A stretch of DNA of 64,000 nucleotides, taken from positions 124,001 through 188,000 of the forward strand of contig JAVTVY010045425.1 of NCBI GenBank assembly GCA_036873755.1, read 5' to 3'. Shown piece after piece: positions 11,834 through 22,514 of this stretch (its first letter is position 1; each line of letters begins with the position of its first letter). Under the pieces are notes generated by a model. That model made no database searches and was not told the DNA's origin. It worked only from the letters and a program-made list of their open reading frames with translations. This DNA is from Hanleya hanleyi (taxonomy: Eukaryota; Mollusca; Polyplacophora; Lepidopleurida; Hanleyidae). A program made the position numbers and the translations under genes.

Positions 11834-11999
11834 GAGTGAGTGAGAGAGTGAATATGATTTAACGTCGCTTTCAACTATAGTTCAGTCATATCACAACGTT
11901 GGGTCCTATTCTTTTTCACACCTGGGGTCCTATTCCTTTTCACACCCAGGAAACCCACGGGTGCCTCAGCTAGTCACCTCTTATGACAAGCTGTCTGAG
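11834..11999 (-). repeat. SINE S1 fragment, reverse orientation
   Basis: On the minus strand it reads as the S1 3' part: 'tgtgaaaaggaataggaccc', 'gatatgactgaa', 'gaaagcgacgttaaatcata' and the CACTC-type tail. It matches 20731-21023 and 53071-53319. Confidence 0.75.
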
Positions 12000-12063
12000 A
12001 GATAATATTGCTTACATTGGTACAGTGTTACCTCTGTATAACACCGTTATTGGGGGACCAAAT

Positions 12064-12619
12064 TTGAACCACCTTGGCGGATGGTTGGGTGGGTACAGGT
12101 TCCTCTTGCTTCAATGCATTTTGCTGAGAAGCAACAGGAACTTGATAATGTGATGTCGAGCACTGTAATATCACTTGTCTTTATTGCACCATGTAAAGCG
12201 TCCTGTCTGTGTCTTGTGCGCTGTCCTCAGTGTTTTATAGGGTGGATGGAGGGTGTCTGGTTCCATGCTGCTTCAGAGATTTCTTCTTTGAGGTAGCAGG
12301 AGCACAACTGGGCTGGGTGGTGCTTGGTTGGTTCGTCGTGATATAGCTGAAATATTGTTGAAAGCGACGTTAAATTCTATTCACTCACTCACTATTGCAC
12401 CATGTAAAGCGTCCTGTCTGTGTCTTGTGCGCTGTCCTCAGTGTTTTATAGGGTGGATGGAGGGTGCCTGGTTCCATGCTGCTTCAAAGATTTCTTCTTT
12501 GAAGTAGCAGGAACACAACTGGACTGGGTGGTGCTTAGTTGGTTCGTCGTGATATAGCTGAAATATTGGTGAAAGCGACGTTAAATTCTATTCACTCACT
12601 CACTCCTTGAACCACCTTG
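12064..12619 (+). mobile_element. SINE S2, partly dimerised, with 13-bp target duplication
   Basis: The element runs 12077-12606 and is flanked by TTGAACCACCTTG at 12064-12076 and 12607-12619. It begins 'gcggatggttgggtgggt' and ends 'gaaagcgacgttaaattcta' plus TCACTCACTCACTC. The 3' part from 'attgcaccatgtaaag' is duplicated in tandem (12183 and 12394, offset 211 bp). A single pair of target duplications around the dimer means it inserted as a dimer or expanded afterwards. Confidence 0.85.
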
Positions 12620-12900
12620 TAGATCTCTGGCTTTACAAAAAGGATGTATGCATTTAATCATCTGGGGGACACCATTGCACCCGCTTTATACCAGAATCAG
12701 TGCTATATCGAGGCACATGTTATGGTGGGGCTAGACTGTAGTTATGTAATTAGCAAGCTGTCGTCCCTTTATCATGTTTATATAGCTGTATTTATCCATC
12801 GTACATCATGGATATGATACATTATATTACATGTACAAATTAAAAAACTCGTTACACCTAGTTATTAGCTTGTATAACAAGTGTACATGTTACATTTCAG

Positions 12901-13013
12901 AGCCTTACTTCGACCGGGGAGATTTGATGTTGAGATCAGAGTTTATCCCCCAGATCTGAAAGGAAGACTGGAAATATTTGAACATTATTTACTTAAAATA
13001 AAGACAGATACAG
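12901..13013 (+). CDS. YME1L1: YME1L1 exon 3: arginine fingers
   Basis: The acceptor TTTCAG ends at 12900 and the donor GTGAGC starts at 13014. The exon encodes [20 protein letters not shown], then [17 protein letters not shown]. The two arginines of LLRPGRFD are the second-region-of-homology residues that reach the ATP of the neighbouring subunit in the hexamer. The phase fits exon 2 (two bases in) and exon 4 (one base out). Confidence 0.95.
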
Positions 13014-13369
13014 GTGAGCTTGTTCAGTGATATAATTATTTCAATAATATACCCAATAGTTTATTTGAAAAAATGGCTTTAGCTCAATCCAGGATTTGCA
13101 CTAAGGTAATTCAAGTTAATCCTTGAGACAATTCTATCTTGCCCCCATAGGAGCGGGTGGTGCTCTGACACATGGCGGACCACATGAGTTCTGTTTCGTT
13201 AATCGGGATGCTTTTTCTACCTCTTTAACCTAGGAAATACTTTTAATCTATGAAACTGAATCAACTATTTTACACGAATGCACTACTTCACCTTGAAATT
13301 TTTCTGAGTATACAATGTAATATTGTACTTCATGCCAATTGAACAATTTCTTGTAGTGGAAGTATTTTA

Positions 13370-14085
13370 TTTTGGTACTCTGTTTTGCACCTGACCTGGG
13401 GCCATTTACCCATCTAAAGATACAAGGTCCTTTGGTGTGTGGGTACCTTGCCTCAAGATCTGGCTTGAGATTGTGTCGCTACGTGAAGGCTATAAATTAA
13501 AAGTGTTTCTAGACAACATCTTTTGAACACCTAGACTGATTCTTTCCAAATTTGGCATATGAGTATCTCGCCTCAATATCGCGCTTGGTATTGGTTTTTT
13601 CATGCTGATCCACATGTAGGTGGCGCCACCTGGGGTCAATTTAAAATTGTGTTTCTGGACAATAACTTTTAAAAACTTGAATGGATTCTTTCCAAGTTTG
13701 CTATATGGGTACCGGTACCTTGCCTGAAGGTCTCGCTTGGGATTGCTTTTCATGTCAATCTGCTTATAGGTGGCGCCACATGTGGGCCAAGTTTACATTT
13801 TGGTAAAACTGAACAGATTCAGTTTTCTATTTCCAATGTCAAGGAATCTTGCCTCAAGATCTCGGTTGGGATTGTTTTTTTTATGCCTATCTGCCTATAT
13901 GTGCTGCCACCTGTGAACCGAGGTAAAATTGCATTTCCGGACAGTAACTGTTGAAGACCTGAACAGATTCTTTCCAAATTTACTATGTGGGTACCTTTCC
14001 TCAAGTTACCTTTTGGGGATAATTTTGTGCTGATTTGCCTATAGGTGGCATCACCTGGGGGCCATGTTAAATTTGTTTTCCCTAA
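13370..14085 (+). repeat. Family L tandem array, about 155-bp units
   Basis: About four units carry 'ggacaataacttttgaacac', 'gattctttccaaatttg', 'gggtacc.tgcctcaag' and 'ataggtggcgccacct'. The last is a 14-bp palindrome (13618-13631) that reappears in family G at 57.8 kb. The usual hairpin head and pyrimidine tract are not visible, so this may be a headless relic. Frames open on the minus strand are by-products of the repeat. Confidence 0.75.
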
Positions 14086-14182
14086 GTTTTACGTTTTGCT
14101 CTCTTCACAAATAATGAATGCTTTCTTTACTTAACATGCAAAAGGGATGCCTACTTGATCGTATTCAATCGACTGTATCTAG

Positions 14183-15093
14183 TTCTGCTTGAATATACAT
14201 GTAGTAATGTCATACATCAAAAATAAGGTTCCTTGTCCCATGAAAAACCCCACCATATCATGTTTGACATGCAGGTATATCTAGATAGATAAAAAGCCAC
14301 AAAAAACAAGTGTTCTTGAGACTGCCAGCAGAAGTTCACAAATATAAATAAACAGTCACACAGTATTAAAAAGTCCATTAAAAAATTATATTTTTGTCTG
14401 TGCTAAAATAAAAACTATCTTAAAAAAGAAAATTCCATTGGAAAGTATTTTTGAAAGATTTTTATCATTTACTATGTCAACATAATTGTCAAAGGCAATG
14501 ATAATTCGTGTCAGCCAGTATGAAGGACACTCGATTCTGTGTAAAGCTATCCAAGACAGGTGTATGTGTTACCCTTATAACCAATATGTATTAGTTTGAA
14601 AATCTAATACATCTAAACCAATTTGTGCAGTCAGTGAGGGAAATGCCCTGGATTCTTTCTATTCAATCCCCAACTGACCATTGTAGTCCATTCATTCACA
14701 GCCTGTTACTGTAATGATTGTGCCTGGTTCTAAAGAAAGCTGCATAATTAATTGCCAATTGACATACATCTGTGATTTGAGCCACATGTCTGGTAGGCTC
14801 CGTTTGACACAAAATTTCTAGACAGAGACAATTACTGACAAAGAAAAAAAATATTAAAATGTGTTCCAAATCAATTTTCATATCTAACATAGCACACAGT
14901 TTATAGAATTTTCTTAACTGCATTTCAATATTGTGTGTTTAATATTTATGGACTCCTGCTGGCAGTCCTAAGAACAATTGTTTTTGAGGATTTTTATTTA
15001 TGTAGATATACCCACATGTCAAACATGTTATGGTGAGATTCTCCATGGGACAAGGAACATTTTTATGTACGACTTTACTATATTCAAGCAGAA
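14183..15093. repeat. Long terminal-inverted-repeat element, about 910 bp
   Basis: The left arm from 14183 ('ttctgcttgaatata', 'ggttccttgtcccatg', 'catgtttgacatg', 'gtatatcta', 'gttcttgagactgccagcag') is matched in reverse complement by the right arm ending at 15093. The arms are about 170 nt and roughly 75-80% alike by eye. The centre (14350-14930) has no recognisable gene, so this looks like a non-autonomous DNA transposon. Target duplications were not resolved. Confidence 0.7.
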
Positions 15094-15420
15094 TACATGT
15101 ACACCAAATAAGAGACCCTTTCCTATTAAATGACTTTCAAAAAATTGCGACCACATCATCTATGTCATCTCTTTAATCTCGATGTAACTCCTTATATGGT
15201 CATGGATTTAATAATGCCCTACATTTGTCAGCTGTGAGGTACATGTATACATAGTAAATCCCCTCTGTGAGTTTTGACATGCAGTCGACACATTCTCTAT
15301 ATTTTCACACCTGGTCTATGTGATATGTTGTCGTGGTTACATTCACTGATATGACTGATGTCATAGACATTCTAGAAGCACATATTTGATGTTGAAAGGT
15401 TAACCTTAGTAACTAACATG

Positions 15421-15770
15421 TCCAACACTATCAGCGGGTGGTTGGGTGGGTTCAGGATTTTGTTGCTTCAATGCATTTTGCTGAGAAGCAACAGGAACTT
15501 GATAATGCGATGTCTAGCACTGTAATATCACTTGTTTTCATTGCACCATGTAAGCGTCTTGTCTGTGTCTTGTGCGCTGCCCTCAGTGTTTTTTGGGTGG
15601 ATGGAGAGTGTCTGGTTCCATGCTGCTTCAAAGATTTCTTCTTTGAAGTACATGTAGCAGGAACACAACTGGGCTGGCTGGCTGGTGCTTAGTTGGTTCG
15701 TCGTGATATAGCTGAAATATTGTTGAAAGCGACGTTAAATTCTATTCACTCACTCACTCCAACACTATCA
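15421..15770 (+). mobile_element. SINE S2, full copy with 13-bp target duplication
   Basis: The element runs 15434-15757 and is flanked by TCCAACACTATCA at 15421-15433 and 15758-15770. It matches the first unit at 12077 throughout, including 'gagaagcaacaggaacttg' and the tail 'gaaagcgacgttaaattcta' with CACTCACTCACTC. I could not identify A and B promoter boxes in its head. Confidence 0.85.
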
Positions 15771-16194
15771 TGCTTACTATCTGAAATGGTGTACAAGATG
15801 TGAAATATAAACATCCATATTACTTATTTGTTTAATTGTACCACATGTATTACACGGGGCATATAGCAATTTCTTGTCCGCGCAATATCTCGGTTAATAT
15901 TTGATGGACAGGACTGAAACTTGCATGAAATGTGGCCAGTGCCTCATAGTTGTGCAGCATAGAGTTTTTATTTTCGAGTTTTTGTTATATTTTCAAGAGT
16001 TATGGCTCTTCGTTCCTGAAATATCCGTGTTAATGGGACTTGTCCGGGCTGGATCTTGGTTAATATTGTATGGACAAGTATGAAATTGCATGATATGTGG
16101 TCAGTGCCCCATAGTTGTGCAGCGTAAAGTTTCTTCGCGTTTTGCGTATATTTACAAGAGTTATGGCCTTTTTTTCTTGAAATCTCTGTGAATG

Positions 16195-16386
16195 GGGTTC
16201 ACCAGCCCGAACTGACGCCAGGTGGCTACGTGTACCAAGAGGTAAATGGCGCATGCCCATGTCGTTTTTCTGGACGTCACAAAGGTAACATCATGATGTA
16301 ACGACGTTATAACTGTTCGTCTTATGACGTCACGTCATCGTTTCCTGATGGAGCACTAACGCTGCTTAGTGTGGCTGGCGATACCC
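16195..16386. mobile_element. Small MITE inside B4
   Basis: It interrupts the B phrase 'tctctgtgaat/tgggacttgtcc'. The ends are imperfect inverted repeats: GGGTTCACCAGCCC on the left, and GGGTATCGCCAGCCAC as the reverse complement of the right end. It has no coding capacity. It contains a perfect TGACGTCA (CRE) site at 16325-16332 and several further ACGT-rich motifs. Confidence 0.65.
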
Positions 16387-16909
16387 ATTGGGACTTGTCC
16401 AGGCTAGATCTTGGTTAATATTGTATGGACAAGTATGAAATTTGCATGATATGTGAGTGCCCCATAGTTGTGCAGCGTAAAGTTTCTCCACATTTCGTGT
16501 AAATTTTCAAGATATGGTCCTTTGTTCTTGAAATCTTTGTGAATTGGGACTTGTCCGGGCTGGATGTCGGTTAATATTGTATGGACAAGTATGAAATTTG
16601 CATGAGGTGTGATCAATGCCCTATAGCAGCGTGAAGTTTCACTGCGTTTCAGTTATATTTTCAAGAGTCGAGGCCCTTCGTTCCTCAAACCTAAGTAGTG
16701 AATGGGATATATATATTTGTCCAGGCTGGTTGTCAGTCCATATTGTATAGCTATATATATGTTATTCTACATTCCAATGCAGGTCCCGAAGTATGAAATC
16801 GCCCCAAAAAGGTTTAATTGGGTGCAAAATTCAAAGTTCACTGATCGCTTCATAATTTCACAATAATATACTCCAAGGAATGTAGGTCTCATAACCAGGT
16901 CACATTTTT

Positions 16910-18172
16910 ACCCCTCGGCCAAAATTTGGCCGAAGGGTATTGTCGTCGTCATGTACGTCCGTCCGTCCGTCTGTCCGTCCGTCCGTCCGTCCGTCTGTCC
17001 GTCTGTCCGTCACACCTTTCTCGTTACCAAGATATCTTTAGAACGACTTACCCTAGGCACACCAAACTTGCAGAGTACATCCATATGCTCGTGACACAGA
17101 ACCCTATTGAATCTGGACCTGATTGGTTGGAAACTTTGACGGCCATCTTTAATTTATGCGAAACCATAACAGCTTTCTCGTTACCAAGATATCTTTAGAG
17201 CGACTTACCCTAGGCACACCAAACTTGCACTGCACATCCATATGCTCATACCCCAGAACCCTATTGAATCTGGACCCGATTGGTTGAAAACTTTGGCGGC
17301 CATATTTAATTTATGCGAAACCATTAATCTTGTGTATCTCAGGTACCATTTCACTGTTCAGTGTGAAACTTGGTCTAGATCATCGATGCATCAAGAAACT
17401 TCAAAGGAATGACCAAACCAGTTTCCCTGATTCGGTGGAAACCTTGGCGGCCATTTTTAATTTATGCAAAATCTTTAATGATGTATATCTCTGATACCAT
17501 TCAAGTGTTTCATATGAAACTTGGTATACAGCATCGATGTATCAAGAGACCTGCAATGTATAACCACATCAGTTCCTCTGAGTTGCGGGAAGGATGGGTG
17601 GCCATCTTTAATTTATGCGAAATCATTAATGATCTCCATCTCTGATACCGTTCAAGTACTCGATGTAAAATTTGGTATACATCATCGATGCATCAATAGA
17701 CTTACGATAAATGACAGTTCTGGTCTTTCTGATTGGGCAGAATCCTTAGTGGCCATCTTTAATTTATGCAAAATCTTTAAAGATGTATATCTTTGATACC
17801 ATTTCAGTGTTCTATATGAAACTTGGTATACAGCATCCATGTATCGAGAGACTTGCAATGAATAACCCTATCAGTTCCTCTGAGTGGTGGGAAGGATGGG
17901 CGGCCATCTTTAATTTATGCGAAATCATTATGATCTCTATCTCTGATAACTTTCAAATGCTCGATGTAAAATTTGGTATATATCATCGATGAATAAATAC
18001 CAGTTTCTCTGATTGGACGGAAACCGTAGAGGCCCTTTCTAATTGCAAAATTTTCATAATCTGTATATTTGTCACTTGACTACTTGGTGTTGCTGAAGTC
18101 TTGGTTCAAATTGAATACATTATGAATGGCTGGCGCCCAGAGCCGAGGGGTTTTCAGATGCGCAGCTTCGTA
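16910..18172 (+). repeat. Family C element, copy 2 (inside B4)
   Basis: The hairpin head ACCCCTCGGCC-AAAATTT-GGCCGAAGGGT (16910-16938) is followed by a CCGT tract to 17010 and tandem units like those of C1. The tail GAGCCGAGGGGTTTTCAGA (18140-18158) and 'tgcgcagcttcgta' complete it. Flanking B sequence shows insertion at a T-rich site with no evident target duplication beyond TT. Confidence 0.8.
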
Positions 18173-18420
18173 TTGGATTTGGCGAAAGCTCCGGCGAACA
18201 TCTTGCATCAAAACATTGTATTATCAATTAGTTTGTTGCTCGATCGACTTGATACTTGGAATATGTATTATGCGAGGCATGGCGAAAAATGTGACTGAAA
18301 CAGAATTTTTATAATTATCCAAATTAGGCCTCCACCGACCAATACAGAACAAAACAGTGGCAGGGCAGTGTCGGACTAAAGCGGGATGGAGGGCATACAA
18401 TTAATTTCCTGCATTTGTAT

Positions 18421-18780
18421 TTATGCCTGACTGCATGCTGCCATTACCCTTTTCAGTAGGATAGGGATTAAGGATTGCTTACAACTTGATCATGAGAGGA
18501 AAATTCCGAGTGAGAATTTTCATCCCTTGATTAAGTTAATGCAGGATTCTGTTTCCCATGTAATATAAATCATTACTTTAATCAGTATTTTATTTAAAAT
18601 ATCAACGACACTCTGAGAGAAACGTTGCTCGACCACCACACCATGCCTGGAGCTTGTGTCAAGCATCTTGACCATGATTGGTCAGCCCAAATCACACATT
18701 CGCATCCCATATCCATTTGTGGGATTGATAATCCCAGCAAGTGATCCCGCTTAGTAACTGGCAATTAACTGGCAAACTTT
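18421..18780. other. Intron, nothing recognised
   Basis: Unique-looking intron sequence inside the 22-kb intron. No open frame or repeat was recognised. Confidence 0.35.
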
Positions 18781-18940
18781 CACACATGCCCCACTGGCAC
18801 ATGTGTGATAGTTTGCCAATTACTTGCCGATGAGCGATGTTCTCTCCGGATAATCCGACTTCCTCCACCATTCACAACTGGCTGTCACCTTGAGTGAAAT
18901 AACCGGGAGTGTGAAATTAAACCCCCCCCCCCCCCCTCCC
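18781..18940 (+). repeat. SINE 3' part fragment
   Basis: Resembles the body and tail of the SINE at 43901-44135: 'agtttgccaattacttgccg', 'ttctctc.gg.ta.tccg.cttcctccacca', 'ctggctgtcacc', 'gagtgtgaaattaa', ending in a long C run. The tRNA-like head is absent. Confidence 0.65.
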
Positions 18941-19028
18941 CTTAGATTTTACAGAATGTTATATGGGAATTGCCTCTTTAAAATGGAAGTAAAAAAACTG
19001 AATGAAAGGAGAGATTTGCTTCCTTTTT

Positions 19029-20085
19029 ACCCCTCAGCCCATAGGGCTGTAGGGTCTTGTCGTTGGCATGTACGTCTGGTCGGCCGGCCGGACGGCCGTC
19101 TGTCAACAATTTTTTGTCCGGGCTAGATCTCAGTTACTATTTGACTGACAGTTCTGATACTCACAGTGAATATCCCTAGTATCCCAGAGATGTGCACTGT
19201 CATGTTTATTCCATGTTACGTCATTTCTTTACAGAGTTATGGCCCTTTGAAATTTCGCGTCACTAACTTTTGTCCGGGCTAGATCTCAGTTACTATTTGA
19301 CTGACAGCTCTGATACTCACAGTGAATATCCCTAGTATCCCAGACATGTGCACTGTCATGTTTATTTCGCGTTACGTCATTTCTTTACAGAGTTATGGCC
19401 CTTTGAAATTTTGCGTCACTAACTTTTGTCCGGGCTAGATCTCAGTTACTATTTGACCGACAGCTCTGATACTCACAGTGAATATCCCTAGTATCCCAGA
19501 CATGTGCACTGTCATGTTTATTTCGTGTTACGTCATTTCTGTACAGAGTTATGGCCCTTTGAAATTTTCCGTCACTAACTTTTGTCCGGGCTAGATCTCA
19601 GTTACAATTTGACTGACAGCTCTGATACTCACAGTGAATATCCCTAGTAACCCAGAGATGTTGAGTACTACACACACACACTCGACTCTTCCCTGGAATA
19701 GATCTTCATCTATGAAGAACTTATTTCGCGTTACGTCATTTCTTTACAGAGTTATGGCCCTTTGAAATTTTGCGTCACTAACTTTTGTCCGGGCTAGATC
19801 TCAGTTACTATTTGACCGACAGCTCTGATACTCACAGTGAATATCCCTAGTATCCCAGACATGTGCACTGTCATGTTTATTTCGTGTTACGTCATTTCTG
19901 TACAGAGTTATGGCCCTTTGAAATTTTCCGTCACTAACTTTTGTCCGGGCTAGATCTCAGTTACAATTTGACTGACAGCTCTGATACTCACAGTGAATAT
20001 CCCTAGTAACCCAGAGATGTTGAGTACTACACACACACACTCGACTCTTCCCTGGAATAGATCTTCATCTATGAAGAACTATTCA
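19029..20085 (+). repeat. Family D element, copy 1, with recent internal duplication
   Basis: The head hairpin ACCCCTCAGCCC/GGGCTGTAGGGT (19029-19055) is followed by a GC-rich tract with CGGCCGGCCGG. Units of about 150-180 bp carry 'gtccgggctagatctcagtt', 'ctgatactcacagtgaat', 'atccctagtatcccag' and 'gagttatggccctttgaaat'. The block 19362-19720 is repeated directly as 19721-20079, apparently without a mismatch. Confidence 0.85.
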
Positions 20086-20718
20086 TCAGATCTTTACTAA
20101 CTTTTCTTGAGGTATCGATCCACACAGTCTTGGATCGATATCCCTTCACAGGATTGATGACTGAAGCCGGTACTAGCAAATACTAATCGTTGAGTATTCT
20201 CTTGAATCAACATTAATACATATGTGGGTAAATAAATTTGACAGAATTCAGCAGATTTTTATGTCAACCTGTTATTCGCTGGACATATTGTGCTGAGGGG
20301 TCAAAGCACCTTTTAGGTGCAGCCTCATGTTTTCCCCTACAATTCTCTTGGCAAATGAGACAAAACTGACTTTTGTCAGAGAGAAATAAGCAGTTAAAGG
20401 ATTAATAGTAATAAATTGGAAGATCCAAATCTGTAGTGACAGGGAGAGTTCAGCTATGCTATCCAAGATTATGTGTAATCTGATACGGTATTTATCACCA
20501 GATTCTCCTATAAATCTGTTACATAGTATGATAGAATGATATTGTAAGGAGAAAACCTGGTCATCAGGTGGTGTTGTAAACACATAAATTCTCACCCAAT
20601 GAATGGTTGGCTTTCAGCATAATTTCTTGTCAACTGGACTTGTCTGCTTAACTTTGATCAAAGATCTATACCAGGTCAGTAGGTTCAGGTGAATCCCCCT
20701 TTTCAACAAATATTATAT
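20086..20718. other. Intron, nothing recognised
   Basis: No repeat family, RNA gene or exon identified. A 107-codon minus-strand frame (20272-20595) has no recognisable domain and no splice or promoter context. Confidence 0.35.
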
Positions 20719-21035
20719 TCCTTCATACAACAAAACAAGCCCCGTGGGGCTCCTGGGGATTGACCTGGGGTGTCATTGTGCACACTCCAGGCCATGGTAA
20801 GAATAGGCCTCAGCCCCTCAGGGAACTTGTTGTAGGAGGCGACTAACTGGGCACCCATGGAGTTCCCGGGTGTGAAAAGGAACAGGACCCCTCCCGCTGG
20901 GTCCCCGGTGTTGAAAGGAATAGACCCTATACCTGTGTGGTTTCCGTGTGTGAAAAGGAATAGGAACCAAACATCGTGATATGACTGAAATAGTCATTAA
21001 ATAATATTCTCTCACTCACTCACTCCTTCATACAA
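20719..21035 (+). mobile_element. SINE S1, copy with 12-bp target duplication
   Basis: The element runs 20731-21023 between direct repeats TCCTTCATACAA (20719-20730 and 21024-21035). It has 'gccccgtggggctcctggg', 'ggccatggtaagaataggc', repeated 'tgtgaaaaggaatagg' phrases, 'gatatgactgaaa' and a TCACTCACTCACTC tail. It is the same family as 53071-53319. The 5' source (tRNA, 5S or truncated LINE) is not clear. Confidence 0.85.
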
Positions 21036-21419
21036 ATGACCTTTTCATATGGAAGCGAAATGCTATTTTCCCCTTAACGCTTGTGCCACTCAACTCATGC
21101 CACTGGCAGAGGATATGTACCTCTATTTTCTCCTAGCAAAGGATGTGCCCCTTTGATAATGTTTGAAGCAAAAGCAAGCCCCCACAAGATATCCTGGTTA
21201 CAGCCCTGTTATATGGTCGTTATCCACGATACATAAAAATAGCTGTACATGTCCTGTCAGAAGTAGAAGACGAGTGAAACTAGCAAGTTACTCCAATCTG
21301 GCACAATGACCCTGGTAACCATGATTAAACATGAAGTTCATGTAGGGCTGATCACATAATACTGTATTGCCATTGGTTCTCTTTTGTCAATACACTAACT
21401 GGAACTTCTCGTAGTGAAT

Positions 21420-21930
21420 TGTGCATTAATTATTAATGCCCATTAACAGGAAGACTTGTGAAAAAGCCATTAAATCTCCCTTCAATCAGCCATGAAATGG
21501 CCATTAATATTGGACAAAATCATGGCTTTGTGATGGCCAAAATTGAAATATAATAATGACCATTAACATAAATTAATGACCATGAAATTGGGACTAATAA
21601 TCTGGAATATTAATAACCATTAATAGTCAATGAAATGTTTAAGGGCCATGAATCCAGCAAGACTTCATGCCCATAATCTAACCATTAAAGATTCATGGCC
21701 ATTACTCAACAGTCAGTTAATCATGAATATTGGACAAAATCATGGCCATTAAAGAAATATTGCAATTGAGGGGTATTCAATTGCCATTAATTATAAGAAT
21801 TATGATGAAATGTGGGCCATTAAATATCCGATGCCAATTAATGGTCATTAAATCATTATCTAAAAAGATAGAGCTACAAATTTCACAAACAATATATGTA
21901 TCAGCCATACTTATTATTTATTCATCATTT
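21420..21930 (+). repeat. Cluster of GGCCATTAA/TTAATGG motifs (left)
   Basis: More than a dozen variants of 'ggccattaa', 'catggccatt' and 'attaatgacc' lie in 500 bp, with no fixed period. A second cluster with mainly the complementary orientation lies at 26815-27255. Confidence 0.6.
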
Positions 21931-22510
21931 ATGCACTGAGTGCACGTGACTGATGTGACAATAAAACAACTTAATCAACATGAAATGAAAGCCTAAATCA
22001 ATTACATTATTGTCATTGCATCTGAACATTCAACAGTCCAACAAGAGCTGTCTGAACTCAAAATACGCCCGAAAACATATCAGTCTGAACAGGTGGAACA
22101 GTGAATTGAAAACTTTCAGCACTGTATGTATTTACGTGTGATAGTTAGTGGTGTACAAGAAAACAAGGACTCCCCGTAATGCACCTACCTACCAATGTTC
22201 AGATCAGAAGATTGAAAAGTGTGTGATATACAGCCTGGACTTTAGGGATACTATCCTTACAATGACTGAGGTAAAGAGGGTGTGTCTGGTTGCCATGGAA
22301 TGACCCACATGAGCAAAAGCAATGCCCGACACATCGTCTCCCCTAATGCATCTACAGGGGTTAAAATGCTCAGGATTTCCAGGTCATCAACTGGATGACC
22401 TCGTGAAAAATTGAGGTCCTCCCAGTGAGATTGACGTCATCCATTACACATAGTACATGTATTGTGCAGTCTCTTCAACTTAAATTTTAATCTCAATTGG
22501 GTGTTTCAAA
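21931..22510. other. Intron, nothing recognised
   Basis: No repeat unit, exon or RNA gene recognised in this stretch of the 22-kb intron. Confidence 0.35.
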
Positions 22511-22514
22511 TTTT

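Larger units (their letters stand above)
15853..18420 (+). repeat. Family B element, copy 4, interrupted by a MITE and by C2
   Basis: The head is reduced to 'ggggcatatagc'. B units with 'ctggatcttggttaatattg' run to 16909, interrupted by a 192-bp MITE at 16195-16386. At 16910 a C element starts inside the B phrase 'aaccaggtcacatttt'. The B sequence continues at 18172 with 'tggatttggcgaaagct' and ends with the B tail near 18415. Confidence 0.75.
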
